Numbered from the stretch's first letter, positions 33,937 to 44,500 are shown. The stretch is DNA of 64,000 bases from Brevundimonas poindexterae (GCF_020524625.1 NZ_JAIVLL010000001.1:744001-808000); one strand, 5' to 3'. Notes: generated by a model from the sequence alone, not told the origin. Made by a program: numbers and translations.

Positions 33937-34737
33937 TTCGCGGGCCTTGTCGACCGCCGCACGCACCGCCGCCTTCGCGGCGCGCTCGGCCCCGCCGTCT
34001 GCCTCCAGCGCATCCAGACCGGCGCGGGTCGTGCCGCCCTTCGACGCGATGCGGCCGATGGCGTCCTCAAGGCTCTGACCGCCCGAGACACCGGCCGCGG
34101 CCGAGCGCAGCGCGCCGCGCGCCAGACGCACGGCAGCATCCGCCGTCAGGCCTTCGGCCTCCCCTGCCTTCGCCAGCGCCTGGATGAAGGCATAGACAAA
34201 GGCCGGGGCCGAGCCCGCCACGCCCGTCGCCGGATCCAGCAGGTCCTCGGACTCCAGCGGCACCACATCGGCCATGCCCTCGAACAGGGCGGTGGCCATG
34301 TCCTGCGCCTTCTGATCCGGTGAATAGAGGCCGGCCACGCCCTGGCGCTGGGCCACGGCTGTCGTCGGCATCAGGCGCGCAACGCCCCGCCCGCCCGCAG
34401 CCTCGCGCACATCATCCAGACGCACCCCGGCCATGACCGAGGCCAGTATGGCATCCCTGGCCATCACATCCACATGAGGGGCCAGCGCGTCGCGCCACAC
34501 CGCCGGCTTGATGGCCAGCACCCAGACGCCCACGTCCTTCAGCTGGTCGGGAGACGGATTGATGGTCGCGCCCGCCGCCTTGGCCTGATCGGTGGCCGGC
34601 GTCTCATACTGTTCGATGATCTTCAGCCGATCCGCCTTGAAGCCCGGGGTCGCCAGCCAGCCCTCGACGAGGGCCGAGCCCAGTCGTCCGCATCCGATCA
34701 GGGCGATGTCGCAGTCCAGGGTAAAGGCGTCAGTCAT
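33925..34737 (-). CDS. proC: Pyrroline-5-carboxylate reductase
   Basis: ProC makes proline from 1-pyrroline-5-carboxylate with NAD(P)H. The 270-residue protein has the Rossmann motif IALIGCGRLGSALVEGWL, the middle block VARLMPTTAVAQRQGVAGLY, and the substrate-binding region DPATGVAGSAPAFVYAFIQA and ASKGGTTRAGLDAL. It overlaps the convergent upstream gene by 12 bases. Confidence 0.95.
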   Translation of the reverse strand: MTDAFTLDCDIALIGCGRLGSALVEGWLATPGFKADRLKIIEQYETPATDQAKAAGATINPSPDQLKDVGVWVLAIKPAVWRDALAPHVDVMARDAILASVMAGVRLDDVREAAGGRGVARLMPTTAVAQRQGVAGLYSPDQKAQDMATALFEGMADVVPLESEDLLDPATGVAGSAPAFVYAFIQALAKAGEAEGLTADAAVRLARGALRSAAAGVSGGQSLEDAIGRIASKGGTTRAGLDALEADGGAERAAKAAVRAAVDKARELSR

Positions 34738-34841
34738 GCAGTCTCCACAGGTGGCAAAGGCCCGCGCGGGCCATCAGAACCGGGGAGTGCCTAACATGGG
34801 CAGGCGCGCGCCATCAAACCGGCGCGGGCCGGTGGGGCGCC

Positions 34842-35345
34842 TCAGGCCGTGCCGACGGTCTGGAACATACAGGCGTCGATGGCGTCTTGGGGCTTGCGCC
34901 CTCCCCGCACGAGGAAATCAAACGCGGGAAAGTAGCGATCGGCTGCATCGATCGCGGCATCGATCATGGAAGCCGCCTGCGCCAGGGTCGGGCGTTCCCC
35001 GTGCGGCAGGGCCAGGGCGTGGCGGAACACGATCTCCTGATCCTCGCTCCACAGCTCGAAATGCCCCAGCCAGGTGCGCTGGTTGATCAGACCGATCAGC
35101 TCATGCAGGGCCGGACGGCGGGTCTTCTTCACGCGCAGGTCCAGCGCGCAGCACAGCTGCAGGCAGTCGCCCTCCGGCCGCCAGGCGAACCACAGCTCGT
35201 AGTCTTTCCAGTCGCCCGCCAGGGCGAAGGCCAGATCGCCGTCCGCCGTGCGGTCGAACGGCAGGTTCTCCGCTGTCAGAACATGCTCGACCACATCGAG
35301 GGGATCGAAGGGTGTGTCCACCTCGTCCGGTCTGACCATGTCCAT
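34842..35345 (-). CDS. YbjN domain-containing protein
   Basis: The 167-residue protein has the YbjN pattern: PFDPLDVVEHVLTAENLPFD, then AFALAGDWKDYELWFAWRPE, and the C-terminal SMIDAAIDAADRYFPAFDFL. YbjN is linked to stress and motility phenotypes in E. coli, but the molecular role is unresolved. No signal peptide. It lies 104 bases downstream of proC on the same strand and may be part of the same transcript. Confidence 0.88.
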   Translation of the reverse strand: MDMVRPDEVDTPFDPLDVVEHVLTAENLPFDRTADGDLAFALAGDWKDYELWFAWRPEGDCLQLCCALDLRVKKTRRPALHELIGLINQRTWLGHFELWSEDQEIVFRHALALPHGERPTLAQAASMIDAAIDAADRYFPAFDFLVRGGRKPQDAIDACMFQTVGTA

Positions 35346-35434
35346 TCAGAGAGTCCTGTCCTTCAGAGGGTTAGCGGGAAAACCCCGGGAATCGCCCTCG
35401 ACACACAGACGGTAGGCCTGTTCGCGGATTCGGC

Positions 35435-35737
35435 TCAACCGGCTGCGTCCCGGGGGGGAAGATCGCCTGTGGACGTTCCCTTTTGAGGCTTGTTGCGGGT
35501 GCGTTTCGCGGGTTCCGCGTCCGTGCCCTTCAGCGACGCCAGCTCGGCGCGCAGGGCGGCCACTTCGGCCTTCAGGGCGTCGAACTCGTCCCGGCGCACG
35601 AGGTCCAGCTCGGCAACCAGACGATCCGTCTGGGCGCGCATGGCCGATTTCGCTTCCTCGCCGGCCGCCTGGGCCAGTCCCATGGCGCCGGTCGACAGAC
35701 GGGCCAGTTCATCGAGAAGCGGATTACGGGTCTGCAT
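35435..35737 (-). CDS. ubiK: UbiK-family accessory factor (BMFP)
   Basis: The 100-residue protein is a helical coiled-coil protein with NPLLDELARLSTGAMGLAQA, then MRAQTDRLVAELDLVRRDEF and FDALKAEVAALRAELASLKG, the UbiK/BMFP pattern. UbiK assists ubiquinone biosynthesis and can bind membranes in enterobacteria. The ATG at 35737 gives the family start; open sequence in frame upstream is a shadow of lgt. It is divergent from lgt across 204 bases. Confidence 0.88.
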   Translation of the reverse strand: MQTRNPLLDELARLSTGAMGLAQAAGEEAKSAMRAQTDRLVAELDLVRRDEFDALKAEVAALRAELASLKGTDAEPAKRTRNKPQKGTSTGDLPPRDAAG

Positions 35738-35941
35738 GGTCTTCTGCCTTGATCGATTGGGTTGACGCTGGGCTGCGCCGGTTTCCAGAGGGTTAATGAA
35801 ATCTTGCGGCCGCGGGGTCCATGTGGCGCATCGCCCTGCCCGGCGCCAGTCACGCACCGCACGCCGGGGGCCAATTCGTGCAAGACGCCCCGCACCTGAC
35901 TTGCTAAAGCGAAGCCCACCCCGATCACCCAAGGATACTCC

Positions 35942-36817
35942 GTGACGTTCCCTGAATTCGATCCGGTCTGGTTCAGCATCGGTCCCTTCCCGGTGCGCTG
36001 GTACGCCCTGGCCTATATCGCGGGCCTTGGCCTCGGCTGGTGGTATGCCTCGCGGCTGGCCAGGAACACCTCGCTCTGGCTGCCGGGACGGTCGCCCGTC
36101 ACCCAGACCCAGCTGGACGACCTCGTGCTGTGGATCGCGCTTGGCGTCATCGGTGGCGGCCGACTGGGCTACGCCCTCTTCTACAAGCCGTCGCTGTATG
36201 CCCAGCTGTTCACGGGCGAGGCATGGTCGAAGCTGGAGCTGTTCCGCATGTGGGACGGCGGCATGTCGTTCCATGGCGGCCTGATCGGGGTCACCCTCGC
36301 CATCATCTGGTTCGCCCGGCATCAGAAGATACGGCTGCTCAGCGTGGGGGATCTGGTGGCGCCCGTGGTGCCGATCGGCCTGTTCTTCGGCCGCATGGCC
36401 AACTTCATCAACGGCGAGCTGTGGGGTCGCACAACGGACGTCCCGTGGGCCATCCGCTTCTGCAACGAGCGCATCTTCAACACCTATGGCTTCTGCCCGG
36501 CCGGTGATCTGCCGCGCCACCCCAGCCAGCTTTATGAAGCGGGGCTGGAGGGTGTTCTGCTGTTCCTGATCCTCGCCTTCGCCGTGTGGAAGGTCCGCCT
36601 GCTGGCCAAGCCCGGCTATGTCACCGGCCTGTTCCTGCTGGGCTATGGCCTCAGCCGGGCCGTGCTGGAAACGGTGCGCGAGCCCGATGCCCACATGCCC
36701 GGCGCCCTGCAGGGCGTCGTCACCATGGGCATGCTGCTGTCAATCCCGATGATGCTGCTGGGCGCCTGGCTGATCTGGCGTGCATGGAGCCGTCCGCCGG
36801 TCGGCCCGGCCTCCTGA
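35942..36817 (+). CDS. lgt: Prolipoprotein diacylglyceryl transferase
   Basis: Lgt transfers diacylglycerol from phosphatidylglycerol to the lipobox Cys of prolipoproteins, the first step of lipoprotein maturation. The 291-residue integral membrane protein has MSFHGGLIGVTLAIIWFARH and the signature GLFFGRMANFINGELWGR. The start is GTG at 35942, after a suitable spacer from the A-rich AAGGATAC. Several lipoproteins in this window would be its substrates. It overlaps the MidA-like gene by 34 bases. Confidence 0.96.
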   Translation: MTFPEFDPVWFSIGPFPVRWYALAYIAGLGLGWWYASRLARNTSLWLPGRSPVTQTQLDDLVLWIALGVIGGGRLGYALFYKPSLYAQLFTGEAWSKLELFRMWDGGMSFHGGLIGVTLAIIWFARHQKIRLLSVGDLVAPVVPIGLFFGRMANFINGELWGRTTDVPWAIRFCNERIFNTYGFCPAGDLPRHPSQLYEAGLEGVLLFLILAFAVWKVRLLAKPGYVTGLFLLGYGLSRAVLETVREPDAHMPGALQGVVTMGMLLSIPMMLLGAWLIWRAWSRPPVGPAS

Positions 36818-37914
36818 GCGGGGACGCACCCGCGACGGACCTCAAGGCGCGGCTCGAGCGCGAGATCGCCCTGACCGGCCCCCTGTCCGTCGCGGACTAT
36901 GTCACGCGCTGCCTGCACGATCCGCGGGCCGGCTATTACGCCACCCGCCCGGCGATCGGGCCGGACGGCGACTTCCTGACGGCCCCGCTGGTCAGCCAGA
37001 TGTTCGGCGAGCTGATCGGCCTGTGGCTGGTCGAGACCTGGAGCCGCATGGGCGCTCCAGGCGCCTTCCGCTTCGTCGAGGTCGGCCCCGGCGACGGCAC
37101 CCTTATGGCCGACATCCTGCGCGCCGCCCGGGTCGTGCCCGCCTTCATCGAGGCCTGCCGCCTGACGCTGGTCGAGCCGAGCGCCCCCCTGCGCGCCCTA
37201 CAGGCAGGGCGGCTGACCGACGCGCCCGTCGCCCCGGTCTGGGCCGACAGTCTGGCGGCGATCGACGGCCAAGGCCCCGTCCTGCTGGTGGCCAATGAGG
37301 TGCTGGATTGCCTGCCCGCCCGGCAGATCGAACGCACGCCGGACGGCTGGGCCGAACGCATGGTCGGGCTGGACGCGGACGGACATCTGGCATTCCGTCT
37401 GGGGCCGGTCGCGCCCGGCTTCGTGCCGCCGCCCTATGCGGTTCAGCCCGGACAGGTGGCCGAACAGTCCGAAATCCAGACCGCCTTCGCCCGCGCCGTG
37501 GCAGGCCTGATACGGGTCGAGGGCGGCGCCGCCCTGCTCATCGACTATGGCCGCGATACCCCCGGGCCGGGCGATACCCTCCAGGCCCTGTCCCGCCACC
37601 GGAAGGTCGATCCTCTCGCGACACCCGGTCAGGCCGACCTGACCCAGTGGGCCGACTTTGCCGCCGTGCTGGAGGAGGCCCGTCTGGCGGGTGTCGCAGT
37701 CGCTCCCCTGCTGACCCAAGGCGAGTTCCTGACCCGGCTTGGCCTGACGGTCCGCGCTGACCGGCTGAAGGCTGCCCAACCGGACTCAGCCGACATTCTC
37801 GACCGTCAGGTGGCGCGCCTGATCTCTCCCGACCAGATGGGTAACCTGTTCAAGGTCGCGGCCCTCCATAGCCCCGACACCCTGACCTTGCCCGCCTTTG
37901 AGGTAGCCCCATGA
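36784..37914 (+). CDS. MidA/NDUFAF7-like SAM-dependent methyltransferase
   Basis: The 376-residue protein starts MEPSAGRPGLLSGDAPATDL and has LSVADYVTRCLHDPRAGYYA and the SAM-binding motif FVEVGPGDGTLMADILRA. Other family marks are VANEVLDCLPARQIER and GAALLIDYGRD. In mitochondria the homologue NDUFAF7 methylates an arginine of complex I; the bacterial role is less clear. The ATG at 36784 lies inside lgt. Neighbouring lgt and pgeF is a conserved alphaproteobacterial order, with translational coupling on both sides (34- and 4-base overlaps). Confidence 0.93.
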   Translation: MEPSAGRPGLLSGDAPATDLKARLEREIALTGPLSVADYVTRCLHDPRAGYYATRPAIGPDGDFLTAPLVSQMFGELIGLWLVETWSRMGAPGAFRFVEVGPGDGTLMADILRAARVVPAFIEACRLTLVEPSAPLRALQAGRLTDAPVAPVWADSLAAIDGQGPVLLVANEVLDCLPARQIERTPDGWAERMVGLDADGHLAFRLGPVAPGFVPPPYAVQPGQVAEQSEIQTAFARAVAGLIRVEGGAALLIDYGRDTPGPGDTLQALSRHRKVDPLATPGQADLTQWADFAAVLEEARLAGVAVAPLLTQGEFLTRLGLTVRADRLKAAQPDSADILDRQVARLISPDQMGNLFKVAALHSPDTLTLPAFEVAP

Positions 37915-38690
37915 CCGACCTGCCGACACCGATCACCCATCCCCTGCTGGATATCCCGGGCATCCGCCATGGCTTCTTCACGCGCGAAGGCGGCGTCTCG
38001 ACGGGGATCTACAAGGGCCTGAACACCGGGGTCGGGTCGAAGGATGATCCCGAGGCTGTAAGGGAAAACCGCGCGCGTGTTGCCGCCGCCATGGGGGGCA
38101 CGCCCGGCGATTTCGCCGCCTGCTACCAGATCCACTCCGACATCGTGCACATGACGGACCAGCCGTTCGGCGACGAGCGGCCGGAGGGCGATGCGGTCAT
38201 CGCCGTCGAAGAGCAGGGCATCCTGTGCGCCGTGCTGACCGCCGACTGTGCCCCTATCCTGATCGCCAACCCCCGCGCCGGTCTGGTCGCAGCGGTCCAC
38301 GCCGGCTGGAAAGGCGCGATCGGCGGCGTCATTGAGGCCACGCTTCGCCGGATGAAGGAGTGCGGCGCCGAGCACGACCAGACCATCGCCGTCGTGGGCC
38401 CCACCATTGGCCAGGCCTCCTATGAGGTCGACGCGGCGTTCGAGGACCGGTTCCTCGGCCAGTCTCCCGGTTCGGGCCAGTTCTTCGTCATGGGCAAACA
38501 GCCCGACCGGCGTCAGTTCGACCTGCCGGGCTATGTCATGTGGAAGCTGGAGCGCGCGGGCGTCGGCCAGATCGCCTGGACTGGCCACGATACCCGCGTC
38601 GATGCCGACCGCTTCTACTCCAACCGCCGCGCGCATCTGAATGGCGAGCCCGATTTCGGCCGGATGATGAGCGTGATTACGCTGGCCTGA
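37911..38690 (+). CDS. pgeF: Laccase-domain (PgeF/YfiH) protein, peptidoglycan editing factor
   Basis: The 259-residue protein has the YfiH/DUF152 residues: IRHGFFTREGGVSTGIYKGL, CYQIHSDIVH, LCAVLTADCAPILIANPR and AAVHAGWKGAIGGVIEATL, which supply the zinc- or copper-binding His/Cys triad. In E. coli PgeF removes misincorporated L-Ser from the UDP-MurNAc peptide; YfiH proteins have also been reported as purine nucleoside phosphorylases/adenosine deaminases. It starts on the MidA stop (ATGA overlap) and precedes the minus-strand dcw cluster. Confidence 0.92.
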   Translation: MTDLPTPITHPLLDIPGIRHGFFTREGGVSTGIYKGLNTGVGSKDDPEAVRENRARVAAAMGGTPGDFAACYQIHSDIVHMTDQPFGDERPEGDAVIAVEEQGILCAVLTADCAPILIANPRAGLVAAVHAGWKGAIGGVIEATLRRMKECGAEHDQTIAVVGPTIGQASYEVDAAFEDRFLGQSPGSGQFFVMGKQPDRRQFDLPGYVMWKLERAGVGQIAWTGHDTRVDADRFYSNRRAHLNGEPDFGRMMSVITLA

Positions 38691-38694
38691 GGCC

Positions 38695-39609
38695 CTAGCC
38701 CGCCATCGCCACGTCGGGCACGCGGGTCACTTCGCGCCACGCATCGGGGCGGGCCAGCAGTTCGCGGACCAGCATGTTGTTGACCGCGTGGCCGGCCTTG
38801 TAGCCTTCGTAGCGGCCCAGCAGCGGTCCGCCCAGCACATAGAGGTCGCCGATGGCGTCCAGCGCCTTGTGCTTGACGAACTCGCGCTCCATCCGCAGGC
38901 CGCCGGTGTTCAGGATCTGGTCGCCGTCGATCACCACAGCGTTCTCAAGGCTGCCACCGCGGGCCAGACCTGCGCGGCGCAGGGCGTCGACCTCATGGGC
39001 GAAGCCGAAGGTGCGGGCCGCCATGATGTCACTGCGGAAGGTGGCCTCGTCGACGACGAAATCGACGACCTGATTGCCGATCACCGGTGTGTCGAAATCG
39101 ATCTCGAAGCGCATTTCATAGCGGTCGCAGGGCAGCAGGCGGGCGTGCTTGTCGCCCTCCGTCACCTCGATCGGCTTCAGGATTTCGATGTAGCGCAGCG
39201 GCGCGGCCTGGTTACGGAAGCCCGCCCGGTCCAGCAGCTGGACGAACGGCAGGGCCGAGCCGTCGAGGATCGGCAGCTCAGGCCCATCCACCTCGACCAC
39301 GGCGTTCGAAATGCCAAGCGCGCAGAAGGCGGCCATCAGATGCTCGATGGTCGACAGGCGCACACCTGCGCCATTCTCGATCATGGTATTGAGGCGCGCC
39401 TCGACCACGGCCTGCCCCGACACTGGGATGCGGTTGTCGCGATCAGTCACATCGGTGCGGACGAAGACGATGCCCGTGCCCGTGGAGGCCGGGCGCACGG
39501 CCAGACGCACGCGCTGGCCCGTGTGCACACCGACGCCGGCGATGATCGCCGGGGCGCGCAGGGTCTGTTCGAGATGATCGGCAGAAACCGGGATCACGAA
39601 ACCGTCCAC
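38695..39609 (-). CDS. lpxC: UDP-3-O-acyl-N-acetylglucosamine deacetylase
   Basis: LpxC is the committed step of lipid A synthesis. The 304-residue zinc enzyme has GVGVHTGQRVRLAVRPA, the zinc His in RLSTIEHLMAAFCALGI, ELPILDGSALPFVQLLDRAG, FVVDEATFRSDIMAARTFGF, and the second zinc site plus acid in FVKHKALDAIGDLYVLG. It sits downstream of ftsZ, the classical end of the dcw cluster, with a gap of 129 bases. Confidence 0.97.
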   Translation of the reverse strand: MDGFVIPVSADHLEQTLRAPAIIAGVGVHTGQRVRLAVRPASTGTGIVFVRTDVTDRDNRIPVSGQAVVEARLNTMIENGAGVRLSTIEHLMAAFCALGISNAVVEVDGPELPILDGSALPFVQLLDRAGFRNQAAPLRYIEILKPIEVTEGDKHARLLPCDRYEMRFEIDFDTPVIGNQVVDFVVDEATFRSDIMAARTFGFAHEVDALRRAGLARGGSLENAVVIDGDQILNTGGLRMEREFVKHKALDAIGDLYVLGGPLLGRYEGYKAGHAVNNMLVRELLARPDAWREVTRVPDVAMAG

Positions 39610-39738
39610 ACAGAGGCCGGGCGGAATTGCCCGACCGAACCTCTATGCCGTGGTTGACGAGACGAAAACCAAAGTCAGGTTTCGGATTGTTTCGCCCCGG
39701 TTACGAACGTCCGCAGCACGGACGGTCGCCGGTCGCCC

Positions 39739-41322
39739 TCAGTTGGCCAGACGCCTCAGAAACGAGGGGATTTCCAACTCATCCTCCTCGGAGGGTTCAG
39801 GCTCCGGGGTCTTGAGGGCCGAGTTTCCCGACAGACGCATCGAGCGGGGCTCGTGGCGTGTCTCCGACCGGGCTTCCGGCGCATAGGGGGCGGGTTCCGG
39901 CTGGGCGCGCTTGCGACCGAACAGGCTCCAGCCAGACTTGCGGTGATGGTCGCGATCGTCCCACTCGGGCTCGGGGGCGGGTTCCGGCTGGCGCTCGGCG
40001 CGTTGCGGCGTCGGCTCCATATAGAGGTCACCCTGGACCGGACGGGTGGTGGCCCGCGGGTTCAGATCGGCTTCGTATTCCTCGACCCAGGGATCGACGA
40101 TCGGGTCGAGCGTGCGCGGCTCGGCGGCCTTGATGACCGGCTCGGCGGGAGCAGCGGCCGGCGCGGGGCGCGGCTCAATGCGCGGCTCGGGGGCGCGGGC
40201 CTGTTCGAAGGTCGGGGTAACCGGCGCGGGCTCGGCCGAACGGATGATCGGCTCGGCGGTGCGGCGCGGCTCGCGATCGGCCATGGTCGGCGTCGGCGCC
40301 GGACGGGTGGTCGGCGTGGGTCGCGACAGGGTGGACGGCGGAGTCTGGGCGACCACGCCCTCGTCCATGCCGGTGGCCACGACCGAGACGCGGATCTTGC
40401 CGTCCAAGGCCGGATCAAAGGCCGCACCGAAGATGATGTTGGCGTCGGGGTCGACCTCGGCCGAGATGGCGTTGGCGGCCTCGTCGACTTCCAGCAGGGT
40501 CATGTCCATGCCGCCGGTGATGTTCACCAGCACGGCCTTGGCGCCCTTCAGGCTGGTCTCGTCCAGCAGCGGATTGGCGATGGCGTTCTGGGCCGCCATC
40601 AGGGCGCGGTCGTCGCCCTCGGCCTCGCCCGTGCCCATCATGGCCTTGCCCATTTCGCTCATCACGGCGCGGACGTCGGCAAAGTCGAGGTTGATCAGGC
40701 CCGGCAGGATCATCAGGTCGGTGATCGAGCGCACGCCCGAGTGCAGGACCTGGTCGGCCATGCCGAAGGCGTCCGAGAAGGTGGTCCGCTCGTTGGCGAC
40801 CCGGAACAGGTTCTGGTTCGGAATGACAATCAGGGTGTCGACATAGCGCTGCAGCTCGGCAATGCCGGCCTCGGCCAGCCGCATGCGGTGACGACCTTCG
40901 AAGGTGAAGGGCTTGGTCACGACGCCGACGGTCAGGATGTTGCGGTCGCGCGCGCATTTCGCGATCACGGGCGCGGCGCCGGTCCCCGTTCCACCGCCCA
41001 TACCGGCGGTGATGAAGACCATATGGGCGCCTTCCAGATGGGTGGCGATCTCGTCAGCCGATTCCTCGGCGGCGTTCATGCCGACCTCGGGGTGAGCGCC
41101 CGCGCCCAGGCCCTGGGTGATCGTTTCGCCCAGCTGGATACGCCGGTCGGTCTTGGCGAAGCTGAGGTGCTGGGCGTCAGTATTGGCGACGACAAAGTCG
41201 ACGCCCTCAAGGCCCGCATCGATCATGTTGTTGACGGCATTGCCGCCCGCACCGCCTACGCCGAACACGACGATCCGCGGCTTCAATTCCGTAGCTTCAG
41301 GGCGCACCAGCGACAGCGACAT
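39739..41322 (-). CDS. ftsZ: Cell division protein FtsZ
   Basis: FtsZ polymerises into the division ring. The 527-residue protein has [20 protein letters not shown], the tubulin signature [19 protein letters not shown], and the T7 loop [17 protein letters not shown]. The GTPase core ends near residue 318. A long Pro/Arg/Glu-rich linker of about 190 residues ([13 protein letters not shown] near its start) precedes the conserved C-terminal peptide [14 protein letters not shown]. Long linkers are usual in Caulobacterales. It is separated from ftsA by a TonB-receptor gene and must depend on its own promoter, the region at 41379-41452. Confidence 0.98.
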   Translation of the reverse strand: MSLSLVRPEATELKPRIVVFGVGGAGGNAVNNMIDAGLEGVDFVVANTDAQHLSFAKTDRRIQLGETITQGLGAGAHPEVGMNAAEESADEIATHLEGAHMVFITAGMGGGTGTGAAPVIAKCARDRNILTVGVVTKPFTFEGRHRMRLAEAGIAELQRYVDTLIVIPNQNLFRVANERTTFSDAFGMADQVLHSGVRSITDLMILPGLINLDFADVRAVMSEMGKAMMGTGEAEGDDRALMAAQNAIANPLLDETSLKGAKAVLVNITGGMDMTLLEVDEAANAISAEVDPDANIIFGAAFDPALDGKIRVSVVATGMDEGVVAQTPPSTLSRPTPTTRPAPTPTMADREPRRTAEPIIRSAEPAPVTPTFEQARAPEPRIEPRPAPAAAPAEPVIKAAEPRTLDPIVDPWVEEYEADLNPRATTRPVQGDLYMEPTPQRAERQPEPAPEPEWDDRDHHRKSGWSLFGRKRAQPEPAPYAPEARSETRHEPRSMRLSGNSALKTPEPEPSEEDELEIPSFLRRLAN

Positions 41323-41378
41323 GTGTTTTCCGACCTCAAATCCGAGCCCGCTCCGTCCAACCGAACGCCAATCCCCCC

Positions 41379-41452
41379 GAATCGCATTGGTTATGAGCGG
41401 GTTAATAGAACACCCGTAAGCCTTAACAGGTGGTTACCGCATAGACTGAGTC
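41379..41452 (-). promoter_or_regulatory. ftsZ upstream region with CtrA-like box and two GANTC sites
   Basis: Between ftsZ and the TonB-receptor terminator lie GAATC (41379-41383) and GAGTC (41448-41452), both CcrM methylation sites. TTAA-CAGGTGG-TTAC (41423-41437) matches the CtrA consensus TTAA-N7-TTAA except for the last base; another TTAA is at 41402-41405. In Caulobacter, CtrA represses ftsZ, and GANTC methylation with GcrA promotes it, so the same inputs appear present here. Confidence 0.65.
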
Positions 41453-41541
41453 GGGGAACGAGCCAGAGGGGGCAATGCTCCCCGCACGCACATAATTCGT
41501 CGGCTGCCAGAGGTCGGCACGGCAATGGGTCAGGCAAAGAA

Positions 41542-41569
41542 AAAGGGCGGCTCTTGCGAGCCGCCCTTT
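41542..41569 (-). terminator. Intrinsic terminator of the TonB-receptor gene
   Basis: AAAGGGCGGCTC (41542-41553), loop TTGC, and GAGCCGCCCTTT (41558-41569) form a 12-bp perfect stem, followed on the minus strand by a U-rich TTCTTTG. It lies 22 bases past the stop codon of the receptor at 41592 and insulates ftsZ from that transcript. Confidence 0.92.
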
Positions 41570-41591
41570 CCCGTTCCGGTGAGGCAGAACC

Positions 41592-44500
41592 TTACCAGGG
41601 ACGGAAGTTCAGACCGATGAAGAAGCGACGGCCCCAAGCATCGAAGTTGTTGTAGAGCGTGCCCTGCAGATAGGGGTTCTGCTCATTGTCGAAGGCGTTG
41701 ACCACACCGGCGCGCAGCGACAGGTCGTCACGCACATTCCAGCGGAAGGTGAAGTCGTGGCGGGTAAAGGCGCCGGTCTTCAGGGCATCCGAGGGAACGT
41801 TGTCGATGTTCGACATGATCGAGAACGGACTGAAGATCTGCTGCGACGTTTGCCAGTCGGCCGTCCAGTTGACGCTCCAGATGTCGTTCGGCGCATAGGT
41901 CAGCGACGAGTTGAACCGGACACGCGGGTAGAAGAGGTTGCCCGCCGAACCACTCGCATCCGTCGGATCCGAGGTGTTCGTGTAGGACTCCTGGCTGATC
42001 AGCCACAGACCGTTCAGGCTGTAGGAGAACCGACCCATGTCGCGACCGATCAGGTCATAGGTGTCGAGGCTGTAGTTGACGCTGAAGTCCAGACCTTCGG
42101 TTTCCAGACCCGCGTAGTTGATCGAGCCCTGGATGAAGCCGCCGATCGGGTCACCGGTCGGGGCACCGATACGGAAGCCCGAAGACCGGACGACCGGGTC
42201 GGTCGAGGTCAGATAACCAGCGGTGGCCGGGTTGTTACGGAAGATGGTGTTACAGGCGGCGACGTCGAGCGTCGCACCGTTCACGCAGTTTTCCGAGGCA
42301 ACACGGGCCGACACGGCCGAGATCACGTTGTCCACGCGGATGTCGTAGTAGTCCAGGACGACCGAGAGGTTCGGGAACATGCGGGGCTTCAGGATCACCG
42401 AGAAGGTGAACGATTCCGACTCTTCAGGCTCCAGGAACGGGTTACCCGCGTTCACGCCGGCCACGCCCGAGGTGTAGTTCGGGATGTAGTCGTCCGTGTT
42501 GGTCGCGGTCGCACCGGCGAAGTCGAAGAAGCCGGGGGCGAAGCCGTCAGCCTGGGCCAGCGCCTCACAGTTCTGGATCCGGTTGGCCCGGATTTCAGCG
42601 CTGAGCGACGGGTTGGTGATCGACGCCGTGGCGCAGGGGTCAACAACACCGTTGTAGAAGGTCTGGGTGGCCGGACGGAAGTTCTCCGCCAGGTTCGGCA
42701 CCCGCACCGAGGTGTTCAGGCTGGTCCGGAAGGCGATGTCCGGGATCGGACGATAGACCAGGTTCAGACCATAGACGTCACCTTGGCCGGCCGTGGTGTA
42801 GTCAAACTCACGGTAGGAGGCGCTGAACTCGGCATAGTCGCCCAGGAAGCTGTCACGGAACAGCGGGATGGCGATTTCACCGTAGAACTCGTCGCTCTCA
42901 TATTCGGCGCCCAGGAAGTCCGGACCCGTATTCATGAACAGCAGACGACCGTTGGTGTCGGCGCTGCGGCCCACACCTTCGGTGTACTCGCGGCGGTGCT
43001 CGTAACCGACGGCAACGCCCAGCGGGCCGGCACCCCAGAAGTCCCACAGCTGACCGGCCACGTTGACCAGGGTCTGCTCCGAGATGTTCTGCTCGCGGAC
43101 ACGGATGGTGGCGTCGATATAGGCGAGAGCCTCATCCGACTGGTTGTCGGCGCCGAAGATGTTCAGCGGCTCGCACTGGTCGATCGAGTCCTGACCATAT
43201 GTCGTCGCTTGCAGGGCGCCCCCGCGGACACGGTCCGCGCTGAGGATCCCCTGGGCGTCAAGCAGGGTCGAGCGACAGACAATGGCGCCCGGAGTTCCCA
43301 GGATACCCGCGGCGTCCACGACAGCGTCCGACGCCAGGGCAAACCGTTGCGAGTCGATGCCACGCTCAGCGTTGACGTTGTTCATCTCGCCACGGGTGTA
43401 GCCGACATCCCACGACACATTGCGGAAGAACAGCAGGTTGTCGAAGTCACCGTCCAGGCCGACCACATAACGCTCAACCTCGCGGTTGTTGTCCTGCGAG
43501 CGGTCCGGGCCGAACGAGATGTACTGGGCTTGCTGCACCAGCACCTGGCCCAGGAACTGACCGGGCTGGGTCTGGGTCGGCGGGCCATAGCGGTTGAGCA
43601 TGTTGGTCGCGATCGCGTCCTTCACGTTCTGCGGAAGGAAGGCGTTGTCCGACCAGCGCAGGTCATAGGACTGCACCCCGTAGATCACCGGCGTGCTCGT
43701 CGAGCTGTAGCTGGTGTCGTCCAGGTAGATGTTGAAGAAGGTCGGCTGCGAGATGTCGTACACATCTTCGGTCACGAACTTGTACTCACCCGACAGGTTC
43801 ACGTTCGGCAGGACGCTGAAGGTAAAGCCGGCCTGGAAGCGCTGCGACTCGATTTCCGGGAAGCGCGAGGTGGTACCGAAGTCCGCCGCGCTGACGCCAT
43901 CTCCGCCGTAGTTGTACGGACGGTTGGCGCCGGTGTTGCCCACGCGCGTACCGAAGTCGGCCAGGCGCGCCGTGCCCTGACCCGGGTCGAACCAGAAGGT
44001 ATAGCCCGGGTTCACCGCGTAGCAGCTCGAGCTGTAGTTAAACACGCCGGCAGCGCTGGCGCAGGTGAAGTAGGGGATATCCGGATCGTTCAGCGGGCTG
44101 GCGGCCTGACCGTTGGCCAGGGTCACCTGACCCCAACGCGGGCGATCCATCCGGTTCAGGTTGTAGAAGATGGCGTTGTCCAGATCGCCATCCGCCGGAG
44201 TGGCGGTCGGATCAGCATCGAGACCGATGAAGCGCGGATCATCGTTGAGCCAGTCCACATCGAAGGACGTCACCATGTCCTGCTGCTCGTACTCGCCGAA
44301 CGCATAGACGTTCAGGCGGTCGTCGAGCAGGTTGGCACCGACCAGCAGCGACGCGCGACCGGCAGCCTGGCCGTCCTGGTTGATCATGCCGTAGTTGGCG
44401 TCGAACTCGACACCTTCGAAGTCATCACGCAGGATGAAGTTCAGCACACCGGCCACGGCGTCGGCGCCGTAGATCGACGAGGCACCACCGGTGATGATTT

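Noticed and set aside
39640..39700. A weak hairpin around 39661-39690 between ftsZ and lpxC as a terminator
   Set aside because: The stem is short with a bulge (CGAAAACC against GGTTTCG) and has no clean U-run. lpxC may well be transcribed with ftsZ.
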